This document shows, piece by piece, positions 1-7,543 of a stretch of DNA of 64,000 nt; positions within the stretch are counted from its first letter, which is position 1; each line of letters begins with the position of its first letter. The DNA comes from Agromyces sp. S2-1-8 (GTDB taxonomy: Bacteria > Actinomycetota > Actinomycetes > Actinomycetales > Microbacteriaceae). The notes below the pieces were generated by a model. That model was not told the origin of the DNA. It ran no database searches and saw only the letters and a list, made by a program, of their open reading frames with translations. The stretch is from NCBI RefSeq assembly GCF_021129215.1, contig NZ_JAJOLP010000001.1, forward strand, positions 1,364,001-1,428,000. The letters run 5' to 3'. A program made the position numbers and the translations under genes.

Positions 1-98
1 CTCGACCGACGGATGTCGATCTCGACCCTGCCCGTTCGACGCATGAGTAGAAGCGCCTGCTTCACGAAGCATCCGAACTCTCGGCAAGGAGCACGATC

Positions 99-1409
99 AT
101 GACTGCACCTCGGGCCCTCCGCCCCCTGCGGAACCCCGCCTACCGGTGGCTCGCCGCCGCGCTCGTCGCATCGATGATCGGTGCGGGCATCTGGATGGTC
201 GCCCTCGTCTGGCAGATCGTCGCCATCGGCGGCGGGGCGGCCGAGCTGTCGTTCGTCGCCGGTGCATCTGCGGTCGGGATGCTGCTGACCACGCTCCTCG
301 GCGGCGCGCTCGCCGATCGCATTCCGCAGCGGCGCATCCTCATCACGGTCGAGGTCGTGCGCGCCGCGAGCGTCGGGGCGGTCGCCCTGCTCGCGCTCGC
401 CGGAGCCCTCGACGTCTGGCACCTCGTCGCCGTCGCCTTCGTCGGCGGTGTGATGGCGGGCCTCTACTACCCGGCGTACTCGGCGCTGCTGCCGAGCGTC
501 GTGCCCGAAGACGAACTGCTCGCCGCCAACGGCTTCGAGGGCATGGCGCGCCCGGTGCTCATGCAGGCCGGCGGCCCGGCGCTCGCGAGCGCGCTCATCG
601 CGGTCTCGTCGCCGGGTGCGGCGCTCGCGGTCGCCGCGCTCACGGGCGTGGTCGCGGCAGTGTGCCTCAAGCGGGTTCCCGACCAGCCGCTGCGTGGCGA
701 GCGAGCGAGCGGAACGAGGCATCCGGCCGTCGCCCTGCTCGTCGACGTGCGCGACGGATTCGCCTACATGGTGCGCACGCCGTGGCTGCTCGGCACCCTG
801 GCGTTCGCGTCGCTGCTCATCCTCATCATCATGGGGCCGTTCGAGGTGCTCGTGCCGTTCGTCATCAAGGATGTCGCGGGCGCCGGCCCCGAGGGCCACG
901 CGCTCGTGCTGGCCGCGTTCGGCATCGGCGGCGCGGTCGGGTCGATGGTCGTGGCATCCCTGCGGCTGCCGCGCCGGTACCTGACCGTCATGAACCTCTT
1001 GTGGGGGCTCGGCTGCCTGCCGCTGCTCGTGTTCGGCCTGACCGACCAGCCGTGGGTGATGGCACTCGCCGCGTTCGCCGTCGGCGCCGCGTTCAACGGC
1101 GGCGTCGTCATCTGGGGAACGCTGCTGCAGCGCCGGGTTCCGCCCGAGATGCTCGGACGCGTCTCGAGCCTCGACTTCTTCGTCTCGCTCGCGTTCATGC
1201 CGGTGTCGATGGCGATCGCCGGGCCCGCGGGCGAGCTCGTCGGACTGCCCGTCGTGTTCCTCATCGCCGGCATCGCCCCGCTCGTGATCGGCGTCGTCGC
1301 GATCGTCGCGGCCCGCATGCGCCGCGACGAGCTCGCGAACCCCCTGGATGCCGCAGAGCCGGCCGACCTCGACACGGTGGATGCCTCGCCGGAGCCGGCG
1401 TTCGCGTGA
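99..1409 (+). CDS. MFS transporter, drug/siderophore exporter type
   Basis: A 436-residue polytopic membrane protein with about 12 hydrophobic segments, typical in length for the major facilitator superfamily. It reads from the first segment (AALVASMIGAGIWMVALVW) through the loop-2 motif GGALADRIPQRR, a form of the MFS signature between helices 2 and 3. The overall pattern resembles the EntS/MFS_3 (TIGR00900-like) exporters, which move drugs or siderophores by proton antiport. An AAGGAG ribosome site lies just before the ATG. The cytoplasmic C-tail is acidic. Two dispersed repeats follow immediately. No neighbour identifies the substrate. The family is secure; the substrate is unknown. Confidence 0.85.
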   Translation: MTAPRALRPLRNPAYRWLAAALVASMIGAGIWMVALVWQIVAIGGGAAELSFVAGASAVGMLLTTLLGGALADRIPQRRILITVEVVRAASVGAVALLALAGALDVWHLVAVAFVGGVMAGLYYPAYSALLPSVVPEDELLAANGFEGMARPVLMQAGGPALASALIAVSSPGAALAVAALTGVVAAVCLKRVPDQPLRGERASGTRHPAVALLVDVRDGFAYMVRTPWLLGTLAFASLLILIIMGPFEVLVPFVIKDVAGAGPEGHALVLAAFGIGGAVGSMVVASLRLPRRYLTVMNLLWGLGCLPLLVFGLTDQPWVMALAAFAVGAAFNGGVVIWGTLLQRRVPPEMLGRVSSLDFFVSLAFMPVSMAIAGPAGELVGLPVVFLIAGIAPLVIGVVAIVAARMRRDELANPLDAAEPADLDTVDASPEPAFA

Positions 1410-1417
1410 CGCTCGTC

Positions 1418-1504
1418 GGTCGAGTAGCCGCGCAGCGCCGTATCGAGACCACCCCGTCGGCCTCTCGTCGGTCGAGTAGCGACGAAGGAGCGTATCGAGA
1501 CCAC
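1418..1504. repeat. Two direct copies of the dispersed GGTCGAG...GAGACC repeat
   Basis: Two copies lie in the same orientation at 1418-1452 and 1470-1504, between the MFS gene and the flavoprotein gene. The second is the reference version used here (35 bp, starts GGTCGAGTAGCGACG, ends TATCGAGACCAC). The first has CCGCGCAGCGC in its middle instead. The ends are partly complementary, so each copy can fold weakly on itself. Confidence 0.9.
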
Positions 1505-1550
1505 GGACCCGCGCACTCCCTCTTACGGCATCACCCAAGAGCTGATACCC

Positions 1551-2018
1551 ATGAACATGCCCTCAGACGTGAACGCATCACCTGCTGAAGCCGCCCGCCG
1601 CGTCGTCGACGCCAACACGTACATGACCCTCGCGACCGCCGATGCTTCGGGCAACCCGTGGGCGACGCCCGTCTGGTTCGCCGAGCACGAGCTGCGCGAG
1701 TTCGTCTGGGTCTCCCGCTTCGCGACGCGACATTCCCAGAACATCGCCGCTCGTCCCGAGGTCGCACTCGCGATCTTCGACTCGACGGTCGCCGTCGGCA
1801 GTGCGATCGCCGTCTACGTCGAGGGCCTCGCCGGCGAGCTGCCCGACGACGAGCTCGATGCCGCGCTCGCCGTGTTCGACACCCGGTCGGTGGCGCAGGG
1901 CCTCCGCAGCTGGACTCGTGACGACGTCACCGGCACGGCACCCTTCCGTCTCTACCGGGCGACGGCGACGCAGGTCTACGTGCTCGACGAGCTCGAGCGG
2001 CGGGTTCCTCTCCTGTAA
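1551..2018 (+). CDS. Pyridoxamine 5'-phosphate oxidase-like flavoprotein
   Basis: A 155-residue soluble protein with the split-barrel flavin-binding fold of the PNPOx-like family. The N-terminal part TYMTLATADASGNPWATPVWF followed by SRFATRHSQNIAARPEVALAIFD matches the usual pattern (strand, substrate contact, then R-H-S-x-N-I). Such proteins bind FMN, F420 or haem, and many reduce or oxidise unknown small substrates. ATG at 1551 is used; a second ATG two codons later is equally possible. It stands alone, downstream of two repeats. Substrate and cofactor cannot be told from sequence. Confidence 0.8.
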   Translation: MNMPSDVNASPAEAARRVVDANTYMTLATADASGNPWATPVWFAEHELREFVWVSRFATRHSQNIAARPEVALAIFDSTVAVGSAIAVYVEGLAGELPDDELDAALAVFDTRSVAQGLRSWTRDDVTGTAPFRLYRATATQVYVLDELERRVPLL

Positions 2019-2047
2019 GCGGCACCGACGCGGGCGGCGCCGCGCGC

Positions 2048-2395
2048 CTAGGGCACGCGCTTCGCCGCATGCCGCGCCGCGCGCCGCCGTTCGAGCGCGG
2101 CATACCCCTTGAACATCATCGGCATGACCCAGTAGGCCGCGATCGGCACGACGATGAGCGTGAGTACGAAGGCCCGCAGCACGGGATGCCAGCCCCTCGT
2201 GAACGGTTCCGACAGCATGCCGACGATGGCGACGAGCGGAAATATCGTGAGCCACACGATGAGTGCCGAGACATGGATGTTCGGCCGCGCAGGAGGCGGG
2301 GCGGGCTGCGGCAGGGCAGCCTGCGGCGGGGCGGACTGCTCGGTCTGTTCGAGGTGCGGCGCGGGTACGTCGTGCTCAGGCGGTGTGGTCGACAT
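2048..2395 (-). CDS. Small two-helix membrane protein, unknown function
   Basis: A 115-residue protein with a Pro/Gln-rich N-terminus of about 40 residues, then two membrane helices (ALIVWLTIFPLVAIVGML and AFVLTLIVVPIAAYWVMPMM) and a basic C-tail. The helical pair resembles the C-terminal membrane part often attached to antibiotic-biosynthesis-monooxygenase domains, but that domain is absent. The ATG at 2395 is preferred over a GTG one codon upstream. It converges on the flavoprotein gene, leaving 29 bases between stop codons. Function unknown. Confidence 0.65.
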   Translation of the reverse strand: MSTTPPEHDVPAPHLEQTEQSAPPQAALPQPAPPPARPNIHVSALIVWLTIFPLVAIVGMLSEPFTRGWHPVLRAFVLTLIVVPIAAYWVMPMMFKGYAALERRRAARHAAKRVP

Positions 2396-2583
2396 CACGG
2401 CCTCCGTGATCGGGGCATGGCCGCGGGCGGCGGCGAGACACGCGGGCGCGGCCGACTCGTTCCATTCTCCTCCCGAGCGGAGTGCACCGCTACGATCCTG
2501 CCGGGGTCGGCGCCGCCGCCCCGCCGCGCAGGCGGCTCGCGACGCACGATGGCGGGCCCTGAGTCGCGATCTTATGATGGAGC

Positions 2584-3831
2584 ATGGCCTGGTTCGGGGT
2601 CAGGCGCAGACGCGATGCGCACGAACTCGAGGTCCACGACGCAGACTTGGCGAAGCGGGCTGGATCGGCCCTGTTCGCCTGCGATGAGCGCATCCGGGTC
2701 GCCATCGACGAACTCGCGTTCGCGGAGGCCGAACTGGGATCCGACTCGACCGATGGATTGAGCCAGGCGATCGCTTCGGGTCGAGGACTCCTGAGCGAGG
2801 CGTTCCGACTGAACCGGGCCAATCGCGACGTGGTGCGCGGCACCCCCGACGAGGTGCGTGCCCGCGACGCTCGCATCATCGAACTGTGCACGTCAGCAGT
2901 GAGCGCGCTCGACGAGCAGTCCTCCACGCTCGCGCGTCGGCTCGCGCTGGCGCGGCGGGCACCCGAGGTCATCGCCGGCGTCCGAGCCGATGCTGCACGC
3001 ATCCGCTCGCGGATCCCGCAGGCCCGCGACATCCTCGAGCAGTTGGCCGCCCGCTACTCGGGCGAGGCGCTCGCCGAAGTGGCGGCCAATCCCGCCGAGG
3101 CGGAACAGCTGCTCGACTTCGCCGAGCACACTGCGCGCGTGGCGGAGCGGCGGCGTGCGGCCGGGCAGCGGGAGCAGGCGAATCTCGCGCTCGAGGCATC
3201 CACCGAGGCGGTGCGCCGGGCCGCGGCCGTGCTCGATGCGGTCGAGACCTACGAGGTCGAGGCGTTGCACGCGGAGTCCAAGCTGGCAGCGCTCGTCGAC
3301 GAGTCCCGCCGTGGCCTCGCCGCCGCGCTGAAGGAGCCGCAGTCGCGCGGCGTCGCCAACGCGATCGCCGAGCTCCGGGCCGCCCTCGCCGACCTTCCGG
3401 AGGTCGGCGTGAACACCGACCCGATCGCCCGCCTCGACCGGCTGCGCGCGGCGAACGAGGCATTGGATGCCGCGATTGCGGCCGTTCGCGAGCGTGCGAC
3501 GCACCCGGTCCCCCCGCCCGAGCACGTACGCCACGTCATCTACGACGCCGACAAGCAGCTCGACCTGGTGCGTGACACCGTCGCCGGTCACCCGGGCTGG
3601 GTCGGCCCCGAGGCGTTGGCGCAGCTGGCCCAGTCCGAACGCGTTCGGATCGATCTCGGCCACTACCTCGGCAGTTCGACCGCGCCGATCATCCTGACGG
3701 ACGAAGACCACCGAGCGCACGTGATCGCGATGGCGCAGCATGTCGCCTACCTCGCGAGCGAAGCCCTGCACCTGGCGCGGCGCGACATCCGAGCGGGCCG
3801 ATTGCAGGACGCCGGGCAGCGGCCTTCGTGA
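2584..3831 (+). CDS. Coiled-coil protein resembling the C-terminal part of TPM-domain proteins, short paralog
   Basis: A 415-residue, mainly alpha-helical, charged protein with no signal peptide or membrane segment. It is a close paralog of the gene at 7544-8893: both begin with a short basic MA-x-F segment, share DADLAKRAGSAL and DELAFAEAELG, and align over their full length (NPAEAEQLL, GQREQANLALEAST, VNTDP). The pattern recalls the helical region behind the TPM domain in actinobacterial TPM-phosphatase proteins, but no TPM domain or signal peptide is present here. Unlike its paralog it lacks the Gly-rich C-terminal tail. Function unknown; possibly a membrane- or envelope-stress scaffold. 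Confidence 0.75.
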   Translation: MAWFGVRRRRDAHELEVHDADLAKRAGSALFACDERIRVAIDELAFAEAELGSDSTDGLSQAIASGRGLLSEAFRLNRANRDVVRGTPDEVRARDARIIELCTSAVSALDEQSSTLARRLALARRAPEVIAGVRADAARIRSRIPQARDILEQLAARYSGEALAEVAANPAEAEQLLDFAEHTARVAERRRAAGQREQANLALEASTEAVRRAAAVLDAVETYEVEALHAESKLAALVDESRRGLAAALKEPQSRGVANAIAELRAALADLPEVGVNTDPIARLDRLRAANEALDAAIAAVRERATHPVPPPEHVRHVIYDADKQLDLVRDTVAGHPGWVGPEALAQLAQSERVRIDLGHYLGSSTAPIILTDEDHRAHVIAMAQHVAYLASEALHLARRDIRAGRLQDAGQRPS

Positions 3832-3855
3832 CCCTCGGTTCGACGTCGAAGAGCG

Positions 3856-4017
3856 TCAGCGGCCGAAGAGACGGGCGAAGAAGCCCTGCGACGGCTCGTG
3901 CTCGTGCCCGGCGCAGCGCTGCGCGCGCGGGACGCCGCGCATGACTTGATCGACGTGCTGGCCGCAGCCGGCCCAGGTCGTCTTTCCGCACTTGCGGCAG
4001 GTGACGGTTCGGCACAT
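3856..4017 (-). CDS. Tiny Cys-rich protein, CGKTTWAGCGQHV family (copy 1)
   Basis: A 53-residue reading frame whose core CGKTTWAGCGQHV is shared with the neighbouring copy. It has CxxC (TCRKCGK), then GCGQH and a later RCAGHEHE, so four or five Cys plus His residues are placed as in a small zinc ribbon. The C-terminus ends hydrophobic/basic (FFARLFGR). Small proteins with this core are widespread in bacteria and uncharacterised as far as I know. It lies downstream of the CoA-disulfide-reductase fusion on the same strand, so it may share its transcript. Zinc or persulfide binding is an inference from the Cys pattern. Confidence 0.8.
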   Translation of the reverse strand: MCRTVTCRKCGKTTWAGCGQHVDQVMRGVPRAQRCAGHEHEPSQGFFARLFGR

Positions 4018-4060
4018 GGTGAATTCCTCGGGGTTCTCGGGTCGTATGAACGGACGGGTT

Positions 4061-4186
4061 TCAGCGACGGTGGTCGCCGTCGCACCATCGCTCGACAGGC
4101 ACGTGGGCCTTCACATCGGCGACGTGCTGGCCGCAGCCGGCCCAGGTCGTCTTGCCGCAGGTGTCGCAGGTCGCAGGGCTGCACAT
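4061..4186 (-). CDS. Tiny Cys-rich protein, CGKTTWAGCGQHV family (copy 2)
   Basis: A 41-residue frame beginning MCSPATCDTCGKTTWAGCG and ending CDGDHRR. It repeats the core CGKTTWAGCGQHV of the gene at 3856-4017, so the two are tandem paralogs. It has a good ribosome site (GAGGAGG) upstream of the ATG. It starts 63 bases after the stop of the CoA-disulfide-reductase fusion, same strand. Cysteines come as CxxC plus GCG and a later C, as expected of a mini zinc ribbon or redox-active thiol protein. Function unknown; position suggests a role in the sulfur module. Confidence 0.8.
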   Translation of the reverse strand: MCSPATCDTCGKTTWAGCGQHVADVKAHVPVERWCDGDHRR

Positions 4187-4249
4187 GGGTGGTCCTCCTC
4201 AGGGGTGGTTGTCGGTGATCGGTGGAATGACGGAGATCGGGTCCGCCGG

Positions 4250-5908
4250 TCAGGCGGCGGCCTCCAGAACGAGACCGGACGCGTCATTGCCGGCCTTCCA
4301 GGTGAGGTAGCCGCCGTCGAGGTTGACGGCGTCGCGGCCGTGCTGGGCGAGCAGGCGCACGGCGGTGTGGCCGCGCTGGCCCACCTTGCAGTGCACGATG
4401 AGCCGGCCGCCGGGAAGCTCGTCGAGGCGGTCGCGCAACTCGTCGAGCGGGATGCGCACCGAGCCGGGGATGGCGCCGTCGGCGACCTCGCCCGGGGTGC
4501 GGACGTCGAGCACGATCGCCCCGGCGGCCACGGCCGCATCGACCTCGTGCCACTGGATCGACGGAGTGAGCCCATCGGCCGCGTTCAGGGCGACGTAGCC
4601 GAGCATGTTCACCGGGTCCTTCGCCGACGAGTACTGGGGCGCGTAGGCGAGCTCGAGGTCGGCGAGGTCGGCGGCGGTCAATCCGGCGGCCATGGCGGTC
4701 GCGATGACGTCGATGCGCTTGTCGACGCCATCGCCGCCGACGCCCTGGGCGCCGAGGATCGCGTCCGTCTCCGCGTCGACGATCAGCTTCAGCGACATCG
4801 GCTCGGCGCCGGGGTAGTAGCCGGTGTGCGACGCCGGGTGCGTGTGGATGACCCGGAGGTCCCGCCCGCGCGCCCGCAGGAGCTTCTCGTTCCACCCGGT
4901 CGTGGCCACGGTGAGGCCCATGACCCCGACCACGGCCGTGCCGAGCGCGTCGCGAACGCGGACCTCCCGGCCCGCGATGGCGTCGGCCGCGAGTCGCCCG
5001 TGGCGGTTCGCGAGGCCGGCGAGGGCGACGATCCGGGGCTCGCCGGTGATCGCGTCGGTCTTCTCGACGGCGTCGCCGATGGCCCAGATGTTCGGGTCGC
5101 TCGTCTGCAGGCGCTCGTCGACGCGGATGCCGCCTCGAGCGCCGAGCTCCAGTCCAGCCGCCACGGCGAGCGAGGTCTCCGGCCGCACCCCGACCGAGCC
5201 GAGCACGAACTCGGCCGGGATCACGGAACCGTCGTCGAGCACGGCGGTGTCGTCGCCGAGTTCGACGACCTTCGTGCCGAGGCGCACATCGACGCCCGCG
5301 TCGATGAGGTGCTGGGCGACGGGACCCGCCATCTCCGGGTCGATCGTCGGCAGCACCTGGTCGGCGAGTTCGACGAGCGTGACGTCGAGTCCGTGGTGAA
5401 TGAGGTTCTCGACCATCTCGAGGCCGATGAAACCGGCACCGATGACGAGTGCGGTGCGGGGCTTCACCTCGAGCGCGCTCATCGCGGCGTCGACGTCGTC
5501 GATGTTCCACAGGGTGAGCATGCGCTCACCGCCCTCCATCGGCGGCCGAACCGGCGTCGATCCGGGCGAGAGCACGAGCGCGTCATAGCGCAGCACCTGC
5601 TCCTGCCCGCTCGTGAGGTCGCGTGCCGTCACGGTTCGCGTCGCGCGATCGATCGCGACCGCTTCGGTCCTGACGCGCACGTCGAGCCCGAACCGGTCGG
5701 CGAGCGAACGGGGCGTTTGGAGCAGGAGACTCGAGCGCTCCTCGATGACTCCGCCCAGGTAGTACGGAAGGCCGCAGTTGGCGAACGAGACGTGGCCGCC
5801 GCGCTCGAGGACGGTGATCTGCGCGTGCTCATCGAGCCTGCGCAGCCGGGTCGCGGCGGACATTCCGCCGGCGACGCCGCCGATGATGACGTACTGCTTG
5901 GAGATCAT
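4250..5908 (-). CDS. CoA-disulfide reductase-rhodanese fusion (CoADR-RHD), persulfide/sulfur metabolism
   Basis: A 552-residue cytoplasmic FAD enzyme. It has an N-terminal FAD Rossmann motif (IIGGVAGGMSAA, residues 8-19) and the CoADR active-site loop FANCGLPYY with the single redox Cys near 45. An NAD(P)H Rossmann motif (VIGAGFIGLEM) sits near 155, followed by the dimerisation domain. A C-terminal rhodanese domain spans about residues 455-552 with catalytic loop CKVGQRG. Enzymes of this architecture reduce CoA disulfide, CoA persulfide or polysulfide with NAD(P)H. The ATG at 5908 is chosen because an upstream in-frame start lies inside the operator. It has its own promoter/operator and lies downstream of the CstR-type repressor gene. 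Confidence 0.9.
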   Translation of the reverse strand: MISKQYVIIGGVAGGMSAATRLRRLDEHAQITVLERGGHVSFANCGLPYYLGGVIEERSSLLLQTPRSLADRFGLDVRVRTEAVAIDRATRTVTARDLTSGQEQVLRYDALVLSPGSTPVRPPMEGGERMLTLWNIDDVDAAMSALEVKPRTALVIGAGFIGLEMVENLIHHGLDVTLVELADQVLPTIDPEMAGPVAQHLIDAGVDVRLGTKVVELGDDTAVLDDGSVIPAEFVLGSVGVRPETSLAVAAGLELGARGGIRVDERLQTSDPNIWAIGDAVEKTDAITGEPRIVALAGLANRHGRLAADAIAGREVRVRDALGTAVVGVMGLTVATTGWNEKLLRARGRDLRVIHTHPASHTGYYPGAEPMSLKLIVDAETDAILGAQGVGGDGVDKRIDVIATAMAAGLTAADLADLELAYAPQYSSAKDPVNMLGYVALNAADGLTPSIQWHEVDAAVAAGAIVLDVRTPGEVADGAIPGSVRIPLDELRDRLDELPGGRLIVHCKVGQRGHTAVRLLAQHGRDAVNLDGGYLTWKAGNDASGLVLEAAA

Positions 5909-5915
5909 TCCGCCA

Positions 5916-5960
5916 CCGTAACAATACCCCAGGGGTATTGTCAAAATACACCCGGGGTAT
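5916..5960 (-). promoter_or_regulatory. Promoter with two CstR/CsoR-type operators before the CoADR-rhodanese gene
   Basis: Site 1 at 5922-5940, CAATACCCCAGGGGTATTG, is a perfect palindrome with 9-base arms around one central base. Site 2 at 5946-5960, ATACACCCGGGGTAT, is the same element with one mismatch. On the minus strand a perfect -35 TTGACA (5944-5939) places site 1 exactly in the 17-base spacer before a weak -10-like TTACGG (5921-5916), so repressor binding would block polymerase. G/C-tract palindromes flanked by AT are the known operator type of CsoR/CstR repressors, and such a gene lies next door. Confidence 0.8.
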
Positions 5961-5996
5961 TGAATCCGACCGATGGCGACGGGGCGCCGGGAGGCG

Positions 5997-6287
5997 TCAG
6001 GCGAGGGAGAGGAACAGCTTCTCCAGCTCGTCGAGCGTGAGCGGCTGATCGGGCGCGTCGCCGGAGGGCTCGGTCGATTCCTGCTCGGCGACGCAGTCCT
6101 TCATCGCGCTGGAGATGATGGCGAAGCCTGCGCGATCGAGCGCGGACGAGACGGCCGAGAGCTGAGTCACGACCGTTCGGCAGTCCGCGCCCGATTCCAC
6201 GGCTTCGATCACGGCATTCAGCTGGCCGCGAGCGCGCTTCAGGCGGTTCGCGATACGGCGCTGGGGGTCGAGCGACGCGTTGGTCAT
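5997..6287 (-). CDS. CsoR/CstR-family repressor, probable persulfide sensor
   Basis: A 96-residue, all-helical DUF156 protein matching CsoR throughout: RLKRARGQLNAVIEAVESG, Cys36, TQLSAVSSALDRAG, Cys65. Copper-sensing CsoR needs Cys-His-Cys (36-61-65 in the Mycobacterium numbering). Here residue 61 is Ala, so the copper site is incomplete while both cysteines remain. That is the CstR pattern, where the two Cys sense per/polysulfide. The neighbours (CoADR-rhodanese, rhodanese, thioredoxin, YgaP-type membrane protein) fit the same role. The acidic C-tail is slightly longer than usual. Copper sensing is unlikely but not tested. Confidence 0.88.
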   Translation of the reverse strand: MTNASLDPQRRIANRLKRARGQLNAVIEAVESGADCRTVVTQLSAVSSALDRAGFAIISSAMKDCVAEQESTEPSGDAPDQPLTLDELEKLFLSLA

Positions 6288-6393
6288 GGTGTGCCTCCGG
6301 TGTCTCGGTCCGACGTGTGATCCCGCGGGGTCGGACCCAGCCCTGCGGGGGCGGTGGATGGCCTCGTCGCCGAGGGGGTCGGTCGCCCGGTGC

Positions 6394-6753
6394 TCATGGG
6401 ACGACCGGGAGACCGGTGGCGGAGGCGGCCTGCTGCATCGATCCGGCGTCGGTGACGACGAGGCCCGTGTCTTCGAGGAGTTGTGCCGCCTGGCTCGAGC
6501 GATTGCCCGACTGGCAGTAGACGACGTAGTCGGAGTCGTCGTCGAGCTGGGGGAGCTGATCGGCGAGCTCGCCGGACGTCAGGTCGAGATTGACGGCACC
6601 TTTCAGGTGTCCGGCGGCGTACTCGTCGGCGGTGCGTACGTCGATGACGACCGTATCGGCTGTCAGCTCGACGGGATCGGCCGTGGCGCATCCCGTGAGG
6701 GCGAGGGCGGCCGCACCGGTGGCGGCGAGAAGAGCGGTTCGCAGTCCGTGCAT
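6394..6753 (-). CDS. Rhodanese-domain lipoprotein
   Basis: A 119-residue exported single-domain rhodanese. The signal peptide ends in the lipobox LTGC (Cys about 22), so it should be lipid-anchored outside the membrane. The domain runs VIDVRTADEYAAGHLKGAVN to the active-site loop CQSGNRS, a good CxxGxRS thiosulfate/persulfide sulfurtransferase loop. It shares a 44-base divergent promoter region and operator with the thioredoxin gene, and on its own strand precedes the CstR-type gene, so the repressor may be co-transcribed. Surface location suggests handling of extracellular sulfane sulfur (inference). Confidence 0.88.
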   Translation of the reverse strand: MHGLRTALLAATGAAALALTGCATADPVELTADTVVIDVRTADEYAAGHLKGAVNLDLTSGELADQLPQLDDDSDYVVYCQSGNRSSQAAQLLEDTGLVVTDAGSMQQAASATGLPVVP

Positions 6754-6762
6754 GGCCTCAAC

Positions 6763-6777
6763 AATACCCCATGGGTA
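6763..6777. promoter_or_regulatory. CstR-type operator between divergent rhodanese and thioredoxin genes
   Basis: ATACCCCATGGGTAT is the same 15-base element as in front of the CoADR-rhodanese gene, with one mismatch from a perfect palindrome. It sits centrally in the 44-base gap between the two start codons. A possible -10 (TATCCT, 6786-6791) lies only 6 bases before the thioredoxin ATG, so that transcript may be leaderless. Confidence 0.75.
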
Positions 6778-6797
6778 TTTTCTGGTATCCTCGAGTC

Positions 6798-7166
6798 ATG
6801 GCTTCCGTGAACATCACCCACGACACCATCGAGTCCACCGTGCGCAACAACGATCTCGTGCTGCTCGACTTCTGGGCCGAGTGGTGCGGCCCCTGCCGTG
6901 TGTTCGGCCCCATCTTCGAGCGCGCCTCCGAGCAGCATCCCGACGTCGTCTTCGGCAAGGTCGACACCGAGGCCGAACAGGCGCTGGCAGCCGGGTTCCG
7001 CATCACCTCGATCCCCACGCTCATGGTGTTCCGGCAGGGCATCATCGTCTTCGCCCAGCCCGGCGCGCTGAACGCGGCGCAACTCGAGCAGGTCGTCGAG
7101 GGGGCGAAGGCGCTCGACATGGATGACGTGCGCCGTCAGCTCGCGCAGCAGTCCGACGTGGCATGA
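6798..7166 (+). CDS. Thioredoxin
   Basis: A 122-residue thioredoxin with the WCGPC redox motif in LLDFWAEWCGPCRVFGP and the cis-Pro segment SIPTLMVF. It reduces protein disulfides and, in sulfide biology, persulfides formed on rhodaneses. ATG 6798 (MASVNITHDT) is chosen because the upstream in-frame ATG lies within the operator. Its stop overlaps the next start (ATGA). As part of the CstR-type regulon it probably serves sulfane-sulfur detoxification rather than being the main housekeeping thioredoxin. Confidence 0.93.
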   Translation: MASVNITHDTIESTVRNNDLVLLDFWAEWCGPCRVFGPIFERASEQHPDVVFGKVDTEAEQALAAGFRITSIPTLMVFRQGIIVFAQPGALNAAQLEQVVEGAKALDMDDVRRQLAQQSDVA

Positions 7167-7438
7167 CCCTCCCGTCTCGACGGGTCGGGTCGCGGGCCTG
7201 CACAGTCAACCGCGGTGAGCGTGTCGTGCGGGGCGTCATCGCCCTCGTACTCGCGGCGTTCGCGGTGAGCAGTCTCGACACCCTGTGGTGCGCGATCCCA
7301 GCTGCCGCGTGCGCGGGATTCCTCATGGTCGGAGCGATCACCGGCTGGTGCCCCACCGATCTGCTCGCGCGCACCTCCGGCGGAGTCGAACCCAACGACC
7401 TCGGCTACCCCGAAGCCCCTCAGCAGCTCATGCCGTGA
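7163..7438 (+). CDS. YgaP-type transmembrane protein (DUF2892)
   Basis: A 91-residue membrane protein with two hydrophobic segments (GVIALVLAAFAVSSLDTLWCAIPA and AAACAGFLMVGAITGWCP). The motif TGWCPTDLL near residue 63 matches the TGxCPxxxL end of the DUF2892 domain, which in E. coli YgaP is fused to a rhodanese. Here the membrane part is a separate gene, translationally coupled to thioredoxin by a 4-base overlap. This supports a shared role with the rhodaneses in the module. A role in sulfide or thiocyanate movement is only inferred. Confidence 0.82.
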   Translation: MTLPSRRVGSRACTVNRGERVVRGVIALVLAAFAVSSLDTLWCAIPAAACAGFLMVGAITGWCPTDLLARTSGGVEPNDLGYPEAPQQLMP

Positions 7439-7543
7439 TGGTTCGGGCGCTGGCGAACCCCGCCATCCGACCGACTCGAGCCCCGAGGCATCCGTCTGCG
7501 AAGCCCACAGTCGCCTTCAAGCACCGCCCGTAGGATCGAGGGC

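Noticed and set aside
146-1588. Long overlapping frame (480 codons) across the MFS gene
   Set aside because: Very Arg/Ala-rich translation with no fold or motif; it is the high-GC shadow of the MFS gene.
5997-6287. Copper-sensing CsoR
   Set aside because: The His ligand position is Ala and no copper ATPase or chaperone gene is nearby; the sulfur genes point to CstR.
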